DNA of 64,000 nt, taken from positions 59,487 through 123,486 of the forward strand of contig CAZSDP010000012.1 of the NCBI GenBank assembly GCA_964605665.1. The letters run 5' to 3'. The DNA is from CAZSDP01 sp964605665 (GTDB taxonomy: Bacteria; Planctomycetota; UBA8108; UBA1146). Every line of letters starts with the position of its first letter. Position 1 is the first letter of the stretch. The notes under the pieces were generated by a model, which was not told the DNA's origin, ran no database searches, and was given only the letters and a program-made list of their open reading frames with translations. Below are positions 52,274 to 60,746 of this stretch, piece by piece. The translations under genes and the position numbers were made by a program.

Positions 52274-53565
52274 TCACCCTCGCCATTTTGTCGCGCGTAT
52301 TCTCGGTCCCCCGGGACGACTGCCAAGATGACGAAGATCCACAAGAATGCCACGACGCCGGGGATTCCAAAGGCGAGCTGCCGATTCTCGATGAACCCGG
52401 TCAACAGCGGGCCCACCGCCACTCCGAGGCTGAAGCACATCGTATTGATCCCCATCACCCGCGCTCGATTTCCCGGAAGACTGCGTTCGGCGCTGATTCC
52501 GCCGATCGAGGTACTGAGTGCGGCGGAGACGATTCCCAAAACCGCGCGGAGCCCGGTCACCTGCCACAGTGAGGTGGCATACCCTTGAAGAAGGATCAGG
52601 GGACCGAGGAATGCCAGAGCGATGACCAAGACCCGTTTCTTGTCAGAGTGGTCTCCCAGCCAGCCGCTGGCATACTGAAAGAGACAACGAGTCACGATGA
52701 ACGATCCGAAACAGAGTCCCAACTCCCACTCTTTTGCTCCCCACTCTCGCTGGTAAGAGGGAAAGAGTGAAATAAACGCGCTGATTCCCACCATCATCAA
52801 GAAAGTGCTCGCTCCCAGAAGCCGGAACATCAATGGAACCGGGGGACGCGATCGGGGGGAACGAGGAGAAACGGGGCCTTCCCGAGGATCGGGAACGAGC
52901 CATAACACCAGCCCGATCGAGATCACCAAAAGGAGCGCCGAGGTGTAGAACGTGGTGTGGTAACCCCCAAACTGGGTGACGAAGCCACCGACTAGTGGCC
53001 CGAGTGCGAAGCCGAAGAGTCGAATCGTCGAGTACATGCCGAGGAGGCGACCACCACGACCGGGATCTGAATATCGAGCGACGATCGCCATCATCGGAGG
53101 GAACGTGAGACCGAGGAACATCGTCTGAAGAATACGGGTGATGAGCAGTTCCGAGTAGTTTTCAGTGCGGACGAAGAGGAAGGAACAGATCGCGCCACCG
53201 AACATCCCGACCACGATGAAGATCTTCCTTCGATCGAGACGGTCAGAGAGTCGGCCGGCGAAGATCTGCGCAATTGCCATGGCGAGTCCCGCCAAGAAGA
53301 AAAGGAGCGCCGTTCTCGCTTCTGCTGAAGGTGCCAGAAGAAAAGGCATCGAGTTGACCACGGCTGGGAACTTCGATTCGATCCAGCGAGTGAACTCCCT
53401 GAATTGGCCATCCCCGAGTTTGGAGAGATAGATCGGCAGAATCGGTACGAGCATGCCCATCGCGACCGCTTCCGCAAATCTGCAGAGTGCCACGAGCAGG
53501 ATGAGGGATTCGTTCTCCCCACGCCCCTTCGGAACTTTGCCAGGGTCTTTCATTACTGAAAGCAT
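52213..53565 (-). CDS. Major facilitator superfamily transporter
   Basis: The 450-residue protein has about 12 membrane helices and the MFS cytoplasmic loop AGRLSDRLDRRKIFIV, with a second repeat ASGWLGDHSDKKRVLV after the central loop. Substrate not predictable; drug or metabolite efflux is typical. AGGA precedes ATG 53565; the frame extends upstream to 53889 without family support. The 3' end runs 61 bases into pgpA on the other strand. Confidence 0.85.
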   Translation of the reverse strand: MLSVMKDPGKVPKGRGENESLILLVALCRFAEAVAMGMLVPILPIYLSKLGDGQFREFTRWIESKFPAVVNSMPFLLAPSAEARTALLFFLAGLAMAIAQIFAGRLSDRLDRRKIFIVVGMFGGAICSFLFVRTENYSELLITRILQTMFLGLTFPPMMAIVARYSDPGRGGRLLGMYSTIRLFGFALGPLVGGFVTQFGGYHTTFYTSALLLVISIGLVLWLVPDPREGPVSPRSPRSRPPVPLMFRLLGASTFLMMVGISAFISLFPSYQREWGAKEWELGLCFGSFIVTRCLFQYASGWLGDHSDKKRVLVIALAFLGPLILLQGYATSLWQVTGLRAVLGIVSAALSTSIGGISAERSLPGNRARVMGINTMCFSLGVAVGPLLTGFIENRQLAFGIPGVVAFLWIFVILAVVPGDREYARQNGEGDQGSNSSPPSASSAQSTTPA

Positions 53566-53797
53566 CGGGGTCCTGTCTGGGAGTCCGTGGTCGGGTGGCT
53601 CGAGAGGCTGCGCGAAGGTGGTCACCTCGCTCTTTGAATTCCTCACGATTGCTCGGATGCGGGCGCTGGCAAATCGCGAACGGCACGCTACCGTAGGAGA
53701 CCACCGGTGAGCGGACAAGCGCTCGCTATGGGATTTTGGGATCGGTCGGAGATCAGAATCTCCCAGATGTTGCTTTGAGGCATCGGAAGTGCCCTGA

Positions 53798-54010
53798 AGA
53801 CCTGCATCGGGCCGATGGATCGAGCGTACCAGATTTCCCCGCCTTTTCGCCGAGTGCGAAGGAACGATTGAGTGGCTGCAGCGAACCACCGAAGAAACTC
53901 AGAAGGTCCGCGATCGCCGGGAGCACCCCGGACGCGATCCGCCGGCGTGGGAGCGGGAAGGCGTGCTCGAGCGGGTGCGCGCTCTCACCCCCGCATTCGC
54001 CAGAGTGAGT
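53798..54010 (+). other. Open frame with coding character, likely displaced 5' part of rsbU-like gene
   Basis: A second forward frame, two bases off the annotated one, is open from 53798 past 54010 and reads like a charged helix (EWLQRTTEETQKVRDRRE; LERVRALTPAFARVSS). The frame that continues into the phosphatase is here Arg/Ala/Gly/Ser-rich, as non-coding shadows are. A one-base loss near 54000-54050 would join the two. The joined frame has no ATG, GTG or TTG before 53900, so the true start is unclear. Confidence 0.45.
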
Positions 54011-55551
54011 TCGCTCCTGCTCAAACGATTCCGATCGCGGCCAAATATGCGGTGGTTTCCGCGATTTTGCTGGTCAGCTTCTTGGTATTCGTGGCTCAGT
54101 CCGATCTAAGGCTCGCGGTGGCGACCGTCGATGAGCAGATCAATCGCACCGGGATCAAAGATGCCGCATGGCTCTCCAATGAGATCGATCCCTTCTGGGC
54201 GAAGAGCGAGGAAATCGATTCGGCCGCTGCCCAGTCACGACTCGAGCAACTGTTGCGTCAGCGCATCCAAGATCCTTCGGCGAAGTCGGAAGTTCTCGAT
54301 ATCAGTGTGCTGGGGCCTCGAAAGCAGACCTTCATCGCCCGAGCCTGGGAGGGGCGTAAGCTCAGCTGGAATCCGACCGGCCAGTACTCCTCCGAGCTAG
54401 CCGCAGTCGCCGGAGTCGAGATTCAGAGTGGATCGCTCACGGTCGGCGGGCGGGAGCGCCGCGTTCGATTCTTTGAAAAGCCGATCGAACTCGATGGTCG
54501 TGTGGTCGGCTATGTCCAGGTCTATCTCTCCGCGGACCGGATCGATCTCCTCGCTGCAGAACTTCGCTCGAGCGTGGTGACCAACGTCTTGATCGCGTTG
54601 GTGATCGGGATTCCGGTGGTTCTGTTGGTCGGGACCTTCCTGACCCGCCCGGTGAGGGAACTCAAGCGAGACATGGAAACGGTGGCGAGTGGGGACCTCA
54701 GTCATCAGTCCTCGGTGAGGAGTGGCGATGAGCTGGGATCTCTCGCTGCTGCATTCAACCGGATGACCCATCAGCTCTCGGATGCTCAAGAACAGGAGTT
54801 ACGGCGTCAGGCGCTCGAGCGAGATCTTTCGATCGCCACCCGGATCCAATCTTCTCTCCTCCCCGAAACACTGCCCCAGATCTCCGGTTATCAGCTGGCG
54901 GCTCACTATGTGCCGGCGAAGGAGGTCGGCGGCGACTACTACGACTTCATCGCGCTCGATGATCATCGATACGGGATTGTCGTGGCGGATGTCTCGGGGA
55001 AAGGAATTCCGGGCAGCTTGGTGATGACGATGACGCGGAGTCTCGTCCGGATGGCCGCGCACTCCCACCCTCGAGTCGGTGAATTGCTCGGTCAGGTGAA
55101 CTCCAATCTCTCCCGCGACATGACCCGGGGGATGTTTGTCACCCTGATTTACTTCGACTTCAGTCCCACAGACGGCCGGTTACAGGTCGGACGCGCCGGT
55201 CACAACCCAGCTTATCTTTATCAGGCGCAGAAGGGCTCCATCGGACAGATTCAGCCCTCTGGAATTGCCCTCGGAATGGATACCGGACCACTTTTCGATC
55301 AGAACTTGCAGGTGGGGCAGTTCTACCTGGAGAGCGGTGATTTCCTCGTGCTCTACACCGATGGCGTGATCGAAGCGATGGATGTCGATGGGAATGAATA
55401 CACCCCGGAGCGATTTGTCGCCGTGCTGGAGGCGGTCAAAGACCATGATGCTGAGACGATCGTCCAGGCGGTGATCGACGACCTGGCCGAACACACCGCC
55501 GGGGCGGAACCGAGCGACGACGTCACTCTCTTGGTCTTGAAGCGAGATTGA
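53872..55551 (+). CDS. RsbU-like membrane PP2C serine phosphatase
   Basis: Domains: membrane helix (residues 57-75), periplasmic sensor (about 76-230), second helix (about 233-255), HAMP (256-308) and SpoIIE-type PP2C phosphatase (about 320-555) with VGGDYYDF, VADVSGKGIPGSL, GRAGHNP and TDGVIEAMD metal-binding motifs. Such enzymes dephosphorylate STAS-domain anti-sigma-factor antagonists; a STAS gene follows 109 bases on. The N-terminal 45 residues from GTG 53872 are of doubtful reality because another frame looks coding there, so the start may be wrong or the gene frameshifted. Confidence 0.85.
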   Translation: MAAANHRRNSEGPRSPGAPRTRSAGVGAGRRARAGARSHPRIRQSEFAPAQTIPIAAKYAVVSAILLVSFLVFVAQSDLRLAVATVDEQINRTGIKDAAWLSNEIDPFWAKSEEIDSAAAQSRLEQLLRQRIQDPSAKSEVLDISVLGPRKQTFIARAWEGRKLSWNPTGQYSSELAAVAGVEIQSGSLTVGGRERRVRFFEKPIELDGRVVGYVQVYLSADRIDLLAAELRSSVVTNVLIALVIGIPVVLLVGTFLTRPVRELKRDMETVASGDLSHQSSVRSGDELGSLAAAFNRMTHQLSDAQEQELRRQALERDLSIATRIQSSLLPETLPQISGYQLAAHYVPAKEVGGDYYDFIALDDHRYGIVVADVSGKGIPGSLVMTMTRSLVRMAAHSHPRVGELLGQVNSNLSRDMTRGMFVTLIYFDFSPTDGRLQVGRAGHNPAYLYQAQKGSIGQIQPSGIALGMDTGPLFDQNLQVGQFYLESGDFLVLYTDGVIEAMDVDGNEYTPERFVAVLEAVKDHDAETIVQAVIDDLAEHTAGAEPSDDVTLLVLKRD

Positions 55552-55660
55552 GGGCACTTCCTCCGCGATCGGTACCCAGATCGGTTTCTGAGACTGGGCT
55601 CAAACGAATCGCCACTTCCATCCGATAATGGAGGACCGAGGTTCACCACTGGGAGGTCCG

Positions 55661-56053
55661 ATGTCCACTCCGTGCCACATTCAATCTCAGCCCTGGAAGG
55701 GCGATCTGATTCGGGTCGATCTTCGCGGATCTCTTCGCGCGGAGTCGATTCCCGACCTGGATCGAGAGTTTGCCCGACACTTCGCCGAGGGGCACAGTTC
55801 ATTTGTGATCTACCTCGATCAACTGACGCTTCTTTCCCTCGCCGGGGGAGCTGCGTTGGTGGGGCAGCTCAGACTCGCTCAGGAGCGAGGAGGGAGTGTG
55901 ACCTTGGTGCAACCCGCGCCGGAGATCGAAGAGATCTTCGGAATCTTGGGAGTTCTTCCTCTACTCCATATTGTTCGTGATACCACCGAGTTACTCGGGG
56001 CGGGATCGACGAAGAGGAACCTCCCGCGAGTGGACTCTTCAAACGAACCCTGA
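55661..56053 (+). CDS. STAS-domain protein, phospho-serine site absent
   Basis: The 130-residue protein is a single STAS domain (DLRGSLRAESIPDLD at the start, GSVTLVQPAPEIEEIFGILG near the end), the fold of anti-anti-sigma factors such as SpoIIAA and RsbV. The region that normally reads IDSSG, with the serine phosphorylated by the anti-sigma kinase, is here LLSLAGGAAL, with Ala at the second-Ser position. It may work without phosphorylation or have another role. GGGAGG precedes ATG 55661. The RsbU-like phosphatase gene lies just upstream. Confidence 0.8.
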   Translation: MSTPCHIQSQPWKGDLIRVDLRGSLRAESIPDLDREFARHFAEGHSSFVIYLDQLTLLSLAGGAALVGQLRLAQERGGSVTLVQPAPEIEEIFGILGVLPLLHIVRDTTELLGAGSTKRNLPRVDSSNEP

Positions 56054-56234
56054 TCTGTGGGCAGTCTCCCCAATATCGACCGGTCGACAAGATCGCGGAG
56101 AGTCTCCGCCTCGGCTCGATTCAACGTCGCATCTCGGCGTCAGATCGGTCAGGATGTCCCAATGACCGTCGCGTCGATCAGTTCAGAAGTCTGAACCGGC
56201 GGTGAAAGAGGGCCCGGGGGATCGGAGGAGCGGA

Positions 56235-56534
56235 ATGCTCCACATCATCACCATCGTCAAACCATTTCGGGTGGAAGCGATCACCGAGGCGCTCCGTCCC
56301 GTCGCGCGGACCGCATTGCATGTCGAAGAGGTGCGAGGATACGGCCGCCAGAAGGGGCACCTCGACGCCTATCAAGGGGAAGAGCTCGGCCTCGAATTCG
56401 TTCCGAAGGCGCGGATCGAGTTCAGTATCGACGACCTTTTTCTCGACGAAACGATCGAGTTGATCACGAAGGTTGCCCGCACCGGCCGGATCGGCGACGG
56501 GAAAATCTTCGTCTTTCGGGCGAATTCTCCGTAA
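56235..56534 (+). CDS. PII-like signal protein lacking Tyr51
   Basis: The 99-residue protein aligns without gaps to GlnB/GlnK through the T-loop: IITIVKPFRVEAI at the start, GYGRQKGH at 35-42, then the B-loop RTGRIGDGKIFV. These parts bind ATP and 2-oxoglutarate. The T-loop reads AYQGEELGLEF, with Tyr46 kept but Leu in place of Tyr51, the uridylylation site, so control by GlnD is unlikely. The last 12 residues of normal PII are missing. GGAGGAG precedes ATG 56235. Confidence 0.85.
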   Translation: MLHIITIVKPFRVEAITEALRPVARTALHVEEVRGYGRQKGHLDAYQGEELGLEFVPKARIEFSIDDLFLDETIELITKVARTGRIGDGKIFVFRANSP

Positions 56535-56955
56535 GGGCTCTTTTGCCGGTTTCCCCATTTTCACGCACTCTAGCGACGATTTTGGTGGCTGATGGCGCCA
56601 TCGGGAGACCCCCTCCTCGAGGATGAGGTCTGGGAGTGACCGCGGTGGTGGGTTGGGGAGGGTCAGTTGAGAGGTCGCTCGGCAGAGCGTTTCGCCGATG
56701 AGCTCTTTGCCGATGAAGACTTCACTGACCGAGCATGGCGAGCTAACCTGAGGCTGAGTCGCCGCTTGAACGAGTGCTCTCGCCAGCTATTTGACGCTTC
56801 TTTCCCTGGCGGGGTATGCTCAATTGAACGGTCCGAGAGACAGCGAGACGCAGAATCTGCGCCTCGATGATTCGAGAGGGGTTTCGAAGAGGGCGGGCCG
56901 TCCTCCCTCCATCCCCTTTCTCTCTCGCAGCGTCTTGTGCGAGGAGTGTTCTTCG
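56535..56955. other. Intergenic region with one weak candidate gene
   Basis: Apart from the tentative frame at 56667-56870, the stretch shows no coding character or strong hairpin. Confidence 0.35.
56667..56870 (+). CDS. Possible 67-residue charged protein
   Basis: TTG 56667 has GGGGAGGG upstream. The first 45 residues (RFADELFADEDFTDRAWRA) form a plausible amphipathic helical protein; the rest is Arg/Ser-rich. No family recognised and the start is weak. It could be spurious. Confidence 0.28.
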   Translation: MRGRSAERFADELFADEDFTDRAWRANLRLSRRLNECSRQLFDASFPGGVCSIERSERQRDAESAPR

Positions 56956-57186
56956 ATGCAATCCGAGTTTCTCTACGACCTGACTCGAGAGATGCGCCGT
57001 CGTGCGATCGATGGCTCTCTTGATTCGAGGTTTCCGGGACGCGCGGACACCATCGAAAAGGCTCTTTCACGAGGCCAGAGGATTCTCTTTGCTCCCGACG
57101 ACGAGGAGTTCTACGTGGAGACGCCGCTCGATCGGATCATCCACGATGAGGGCACCGGAAGAACGATCGGAGCGCGTCGCCTCTGA
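56956..57186 (+). CDS. Small protein of unknown function
   Basis: The 76-residue protein (start ATG 56956, GAGGAG upstream) is charged and has no membrane segment: helix EFLYDLTREMRRRAIDG, then ALSRGQRILFAPDDEEFYVE. No family is recognised. It lies in the cluster with the PII-like and rpoN genes. The frame is open upstream to 56791 without a better start. Confidence 0.5.
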   Translation: MQSEFLYDLTREMRRRAIDGSLDSRFPGRADTIEKALSRGQRILFAPDDEEFYVETPLDRIIHDEGTGRTIGARRL

Positions 57187-57213
57187 ATTGAGGAGATTCT
57201 GAATTGAGGAGAT
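57182..57213. repeat. Perfect 16-bp tandem duplication
   Basis: TCTGAATTGAGGAGAT is repeated exactly (57182-57197, 57198-57213), right at the end of the 76-residue gene. The second copy is followed by TCAGA, which can pair with the copy's TCTGA. Confidence 0.85.
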
Positions 57214-57494
57214 TCAGAGCGGAGAAGATCCTGACCGGACAAATGGGCTGAACGATCACTTCTCGACGACAGTTTCGTGAACTGACAAACACTCTGCCGT
57301 CGTCGAGTTGAGGCTCTTGCGAGCCGACGAGAGGGGCTTTTGAAACTGCGACCAATCAGTTCGTAGGAACAAGGACCCAACCAACCACACCACGTCTCTC
57401 GTCCCACAATCGGAGATCTTCGAAGAGCGTGCCTGCACGGTCTTCAGGTTCGGGGTATGTCCGCAATTTGCGGGTACCAGAGAAGGGGAACGAG
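57187..57494. other. Intergenic region upstream of rpoN
   Basis: The region begins with the 16-bp tandem duplication. No gene is seen; the promoter of rpoN should be here. No -24/-12 element (TGGCAC-N5-TTGC) was found in it. Confidence 0.4.
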
Positions 57495-58883
57495 TTGAAA
57501 CTCCAAATTTCCACCAGTCTCGAGCAGCAGCAGATTCTCGCGCCGCAGTTGATCCTTTCGATGGACATCTTGCAGCTGAATTCGCTCGATCTCGCCGCGC
57601 GTGTCGAAAAAGAGTTCATGGAGAACCCAGCACTCGAGCTCCTCGAGCCGACGGAGCCGACGCCGGAACCACCGACTCCGGGCGATTCGCGTGATCCAGA
57701 GATCAAAGAGCTCTTCGATCTTCTCGACTCTTACGAAAGACGATATGGCGGTGAGGAGCGCGCCCGGGGACCTTTGGGTGCAGCCGATACAAAACATGAA
57801 GCGTTGGCGAATCACGCTGACCATCCCGAAACTCTCTCCGATCACCTCTGCCGTCAGATCGGATTCCTCGACTTGGAGTCAGATTTTCGTCAGGTTTGCG
57901 AGAAGCTCTGCGACGAGCTCGATCCGAGGGGCTACATCCTCGGAGAGCCGGCGGAGATCGCGAGTTGCTTGGGAGTCTCGACTGAGACTATCGAGAGCGG
58001 TATCGAAGTGATTCAAAGTCTCGACCCCTTGGGGGTCGGTGCCCGTGATCTCGCCGAGAGTCTCTTGATTCAATTGGGCGCTGGAAACGGAACCGAGCAT
58101 CGGATCGTCCGGGAGTGCCTCCCCGATCTGCTCCAAAACCGTCTCCCGAAGATTGCGGAGACTCTCGAGACCACCCTCACCGACATCAAGGAATCGATCG
58201 AGCTCATCCGAACCCTCAATCCCTACCCGGGAAGCCCTTTCGAAGTTTCGGAGTCGACGCAGGTTCGTCCCGAGATTTTCGTGGAAGAGATCGATGGTCG
58301 GTACGTCGTACGTATCGAAGAGAGTTCGGTTCCTCAGATGCGCGTCTCTCCGGCGTGTGCTGCGCTTCTTCGTGAGGACGGGCAGAACCCGAAAGTACTC
58401 GAATACGTCCGACGCAAAGTCGAGTCGGCGCGTTGGTTACTCCACGCTGTCGATCAGAGACATCGGACACTCGGAGACATCGCACAAGCGGTGGTCGACC
58501 ATCAACAAGAGTTCTTCAAGAAGGGGCCTGGACATCTTTCTGCGCTGACGATGCAAGCGATCGCCGATGAAGTTGGAGTTCACATTTCGACGGTGAGCAG
58601 AGCGGCGAACGGGAAGTACATCCAGACTCCTTACGGCTCACTGGAGTTGCGCCGCTTCTTCACCGGAGGAGTGGAGCGAGTCGACGGTGGGATCGAAAGT
58701 CGCGACAACGTCTGTAACGTCATTCGAGAACTGGTCGGAAATGAAGATTCTCGGCGACCGATGAGTGACTCCCAGTTGACGCGTCGTCTACAGGAGCGAG
58801 GGATCGACATCGCTCGTCGAACCGTTTCCAAGTATCGGGAACGCGCTGGGGTTCCCCAAGCGCGACTCCGACGACGCTACTGA
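57495..58883 (+). CDS. rpoN: RNA polymerase sigma-54 factor
   Basis: The 462-residue sigma factor directs RNA polymerase to -24/-12 promoters opened by enhancer-binding ATPases. Region I is QQQILAPQLILSMDILQLNS, followed by an acidic region II, the core-binding region, the helix-turn-helix (AIADEVGVHISTVSRAANGK) and the RpoN box ARRTVSKYRERAG near the end. AAGGGG lies six bases before TTG 57495; the frame is open from ATG 57429. No enhancer-binding protein gene is nearby, but PII- and RsbU-like genes are. Confidence 0.95.
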   Translation: MKLQISTSLEQQQILAPQLILSMDILQLNSLDLAARVEKEFMENPALELLEPTEPTPEPPTPGDSRDPEIKELFDLLDSYERRYGGEERARGPLGAADTKHEALANHADHPETLSDHLCRQIGFLDLESDFRQVCEKLCDELDPRGYILGEPAEIASCLGVSTETIESGIEVIQSLDPLGVGARDLAESLLIQLGAGNGTEHRIVRECLPDLLQNRLPKIAETLETTLTDIKESIELIRTLNPYPGSPFEVSESTQVRPEIFVEEIDGRYVVRIEESSVPQMRVSPACAALLREDGQNPKVLEYVRRKVESARWLLHAVDQRHRTLGDIAQAVVDHQQEFFKKGPGHLSALTMQAIADEVGVHISTVSRAANGKYIQTPYGSLELRRFFTGGVERVDGGIESRDNVCNVIRELVGNEDSRRPMSDSQLTRRLQERGIDIARRTVSKYRERAGVPQARLRRRY

Positions 58884-58930
58884 TCGATCAAGCGCGTCGT
58901 TTCAACCGCCCTTCCCTCCCTACTTTGCCT

Positions 58931-58970
58931 GACCGGGGAGCCGCTTGCCCGTGGCTCCCCGGTCTCTTTA
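58931..58970 (+). terminator. Intrinsic terminator after rpoN
   Basis: GACCGGGGAGCC (58931-58942) pairs with GGCTCCCCGGTC (58953-58964) over a ten-base loop, followed by TCTTTA. Confidence 0.8.
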
Positions 58971-59075
58971 TGCCCACTCCACTTCTACATTCGATCACTC
59001 AGTTTGCTCTCGAACGATAGCGGGTCCGCTCTCCGCCGAGCGACGGATCACCGCGCTGAAGATGATCGACTCGAA

Positions 59076-60746
59076 CTATCGAACATTGATCGGCTCTAGG
59101 CAGCCGGGACCGAGTGGGGTGGGGTCGAATCCCGGGATCGGGAATGGGCTCGCCGGAGGTGGCCCCGCCGCGAAGAGGTACTGCAGTAAGCGGATTCCGT
59201 CTTCGAGGTCGAGATCGTCATCATCTGCGGTGTCACCCGCATCGAGACAGGGTGGAGTCTCCGCCCCCATGACGAAGAGGTAGGAAAAAAGGGTGATCGC
59301 ATCTCCGAGCTGCAAGACTCCATTGAGATCGACATCCCCGCGCAGGAATCGGTGCTGATAACGAAACGCCCCGACCAGTAGATCAGATCCACCATCGGCA
59401 ACCACCATCACATCGACCAGCGATGGAGGATGGGCGGGAGCGATCGCGCTGAGTGTTGTCGCAGAGGTGATCGTCGCTGGAACTGCGACTTCGCCAAATC
59501 GGATCTCGATGCTGCTGTTCTGAGTCCACCCCGATCCAAGAATCGTGACGGGAGTCTCTCCCGCTGCATCTCCGACCATCGGCTCGATACTGTCGATCGT
59601 CACCTTCCCTGGGGGTGGACCGACGGTGGCGGGAACCGCGAGGCCACTGGGAGTTGAGAGAGTCAGTCCGCCATCGTCGAGGAGGGCCCGCGTTTCATCG
59701 GGGGAGAGGGCGGTCCCATCCCCATCGAGATCTTCGAGGATGATCAAAGTGTCGAGGGCACCATCGACGAGGGCGAGTCGATAGGGTCCGATCAAGATCG
59801 CAGCATTTGGATCTTGAACCGATGCGCCCGGCGCCATTCCATCGTAGAAGGTAACGGTCTCCTCTGGATCGAGGCAATCGCCGTCGCCGTTGAGATCCTC
59901 CATGATTAAGACGGTACCGCTATCTTCGTCGACCACGAAGATGCGGCCACTCCCATCGACTTGGATCGATTCGATGTCACTCAAGAGATAGAGCCCACTG
60001 GCATCATAGAGAACCGTCGCTTCGCCAGCACCGAGAGCGGTCCCGTCGCCATCGAGATCTCGGAGGCGAACGACGCGGCCCGAGGCGGAGTCTCCGACGA
60101 TCACGGAGCCATCGGGGGCGGTCGCGACCGATTCGGGGTCGGTGAGAGGATCGATCGCCGGGCTGGATTGATCGAAATAGATGCTGACTTCTCCTGCCCC
60201 GAGCATGTCGCCATTCGCATCGAGGTCGATCATCCGCAAGATCGAGCGCACTGAAGATCCGTCATCGCAAACGAAGAGAGATCCATCGCTGCCGATCGCG
60301 AGTCCATTGGGTACGGACAGGTCGAGCGCGAGAGAAGAGTCGTCGAAGAAGGGACGGATCTCCCCTGGATCGAGGGCATCGCCGTCGTCATTTAGATCTT
60401 CGAGGTAGAAGATCGCATCGAGGGTTCCTCCGTCGGTCACCAGATAGCCAGAGTTCCAAGGGATGATCGAATTGGGCGTGGATAGATCTGGCCCGGCGGA
60501 AGAATCGTCATAGAAGAGACTCACTTCAGAGGCGGTGATGGTTTGGTCTCCGTCGAGATCCTCCAAGCGAAAGATCGCATCGAGGGTGCTATCGACGACG
60601 AACCACTGAAGAGGGTCTTGGGCGAAGAGGAGCGTGGGGAGACAGAGCATTGTGAGGGTGAGGCATCGAACACGGCGGCGCGAACCGATTGAGAGAAGAG
60701 GGGGGCGATCACGGTCTTCTCTGTTCGCTTCCGAATCAGCGAGCAT
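59076..60746 (-). CDS. Secreted beta-propeller with calcium loops, IPT and dockerin-like modules
   Basis: The 556-residue protein has a signal peptide (LTMLCLPTLLFAQ), then six repeats of about 55 residues that look like propeller blades. Each contains a calcium-loop motif: LEDLDGDQTITASE, LEDLNDDGDALDPGE, MIDLDANGDMLGAGE, LRDLDGDGTALGAGE, MEDLNGDGDCLDPEE and LEDLDGDGTALSPDE. An IPT/TIG-like domain follows (ILGSGWTQNSSIEIRF), and the tail is a pair of dockerin-like loops (RGDVDLNGVLQLGDAITLF). AAGGATCCC precedes ATG 60746. The function is unknown, with an extracellular adhesive or sensing role most likely. Confidence 0.72.
   Translation of the reverse strand: MLADSEANREDRDRPPLLSIGSRRRVRCLTLTMLCLPTLLFAQDPLQWFVVDSTLDAIFRLEDLDGDQTITASEVSLFYDDSSAGPDLSTPNSIIPWNSGYLVTDGGTLDAIFYLEDLNDDGDALDPGEIRPFFDDSSLALDLSVPNGLAIGSDGSLFVCDDGSSVRSILRMIDLDANGDMLGAGEVSIYFDQSSPAIDPLTDPESVATAPDGSVIVGDSASGRVVRLRDLDGDGTALGAGEATVLYDASGLYLLSDIESIQVDGSGRIFVVDEDSGTVLIMEDLNGDGDCLDPEETVTFYDGMAPGASVQDPNAAILIGPYRLALVDGALDTLIILEDLDGDGTALSPDETRALLDDGGLTLSTPSGLAVPATVGPPPGKVTIDSIEPMVGDAAGETPVTILGSGWTQNSSIEIRFGEVAVPATITSATTLSAIAPAHPPSLVDVMVVADGGSDLLVGAFRYQHRFLRGDVDLNGVLQLGDAITLFSYLFVMGAETPPCLDAGDTADDDDLDLEDGIRLLQYLFAAGPPPASPFPIPGFDPTPLGPGCLEPINVR

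Noticed and set aside
57187..57494. Sigma-54 promoter before rpoN
   Set aside because: No TGGCAC-N5-TTGC-like element found by eye.
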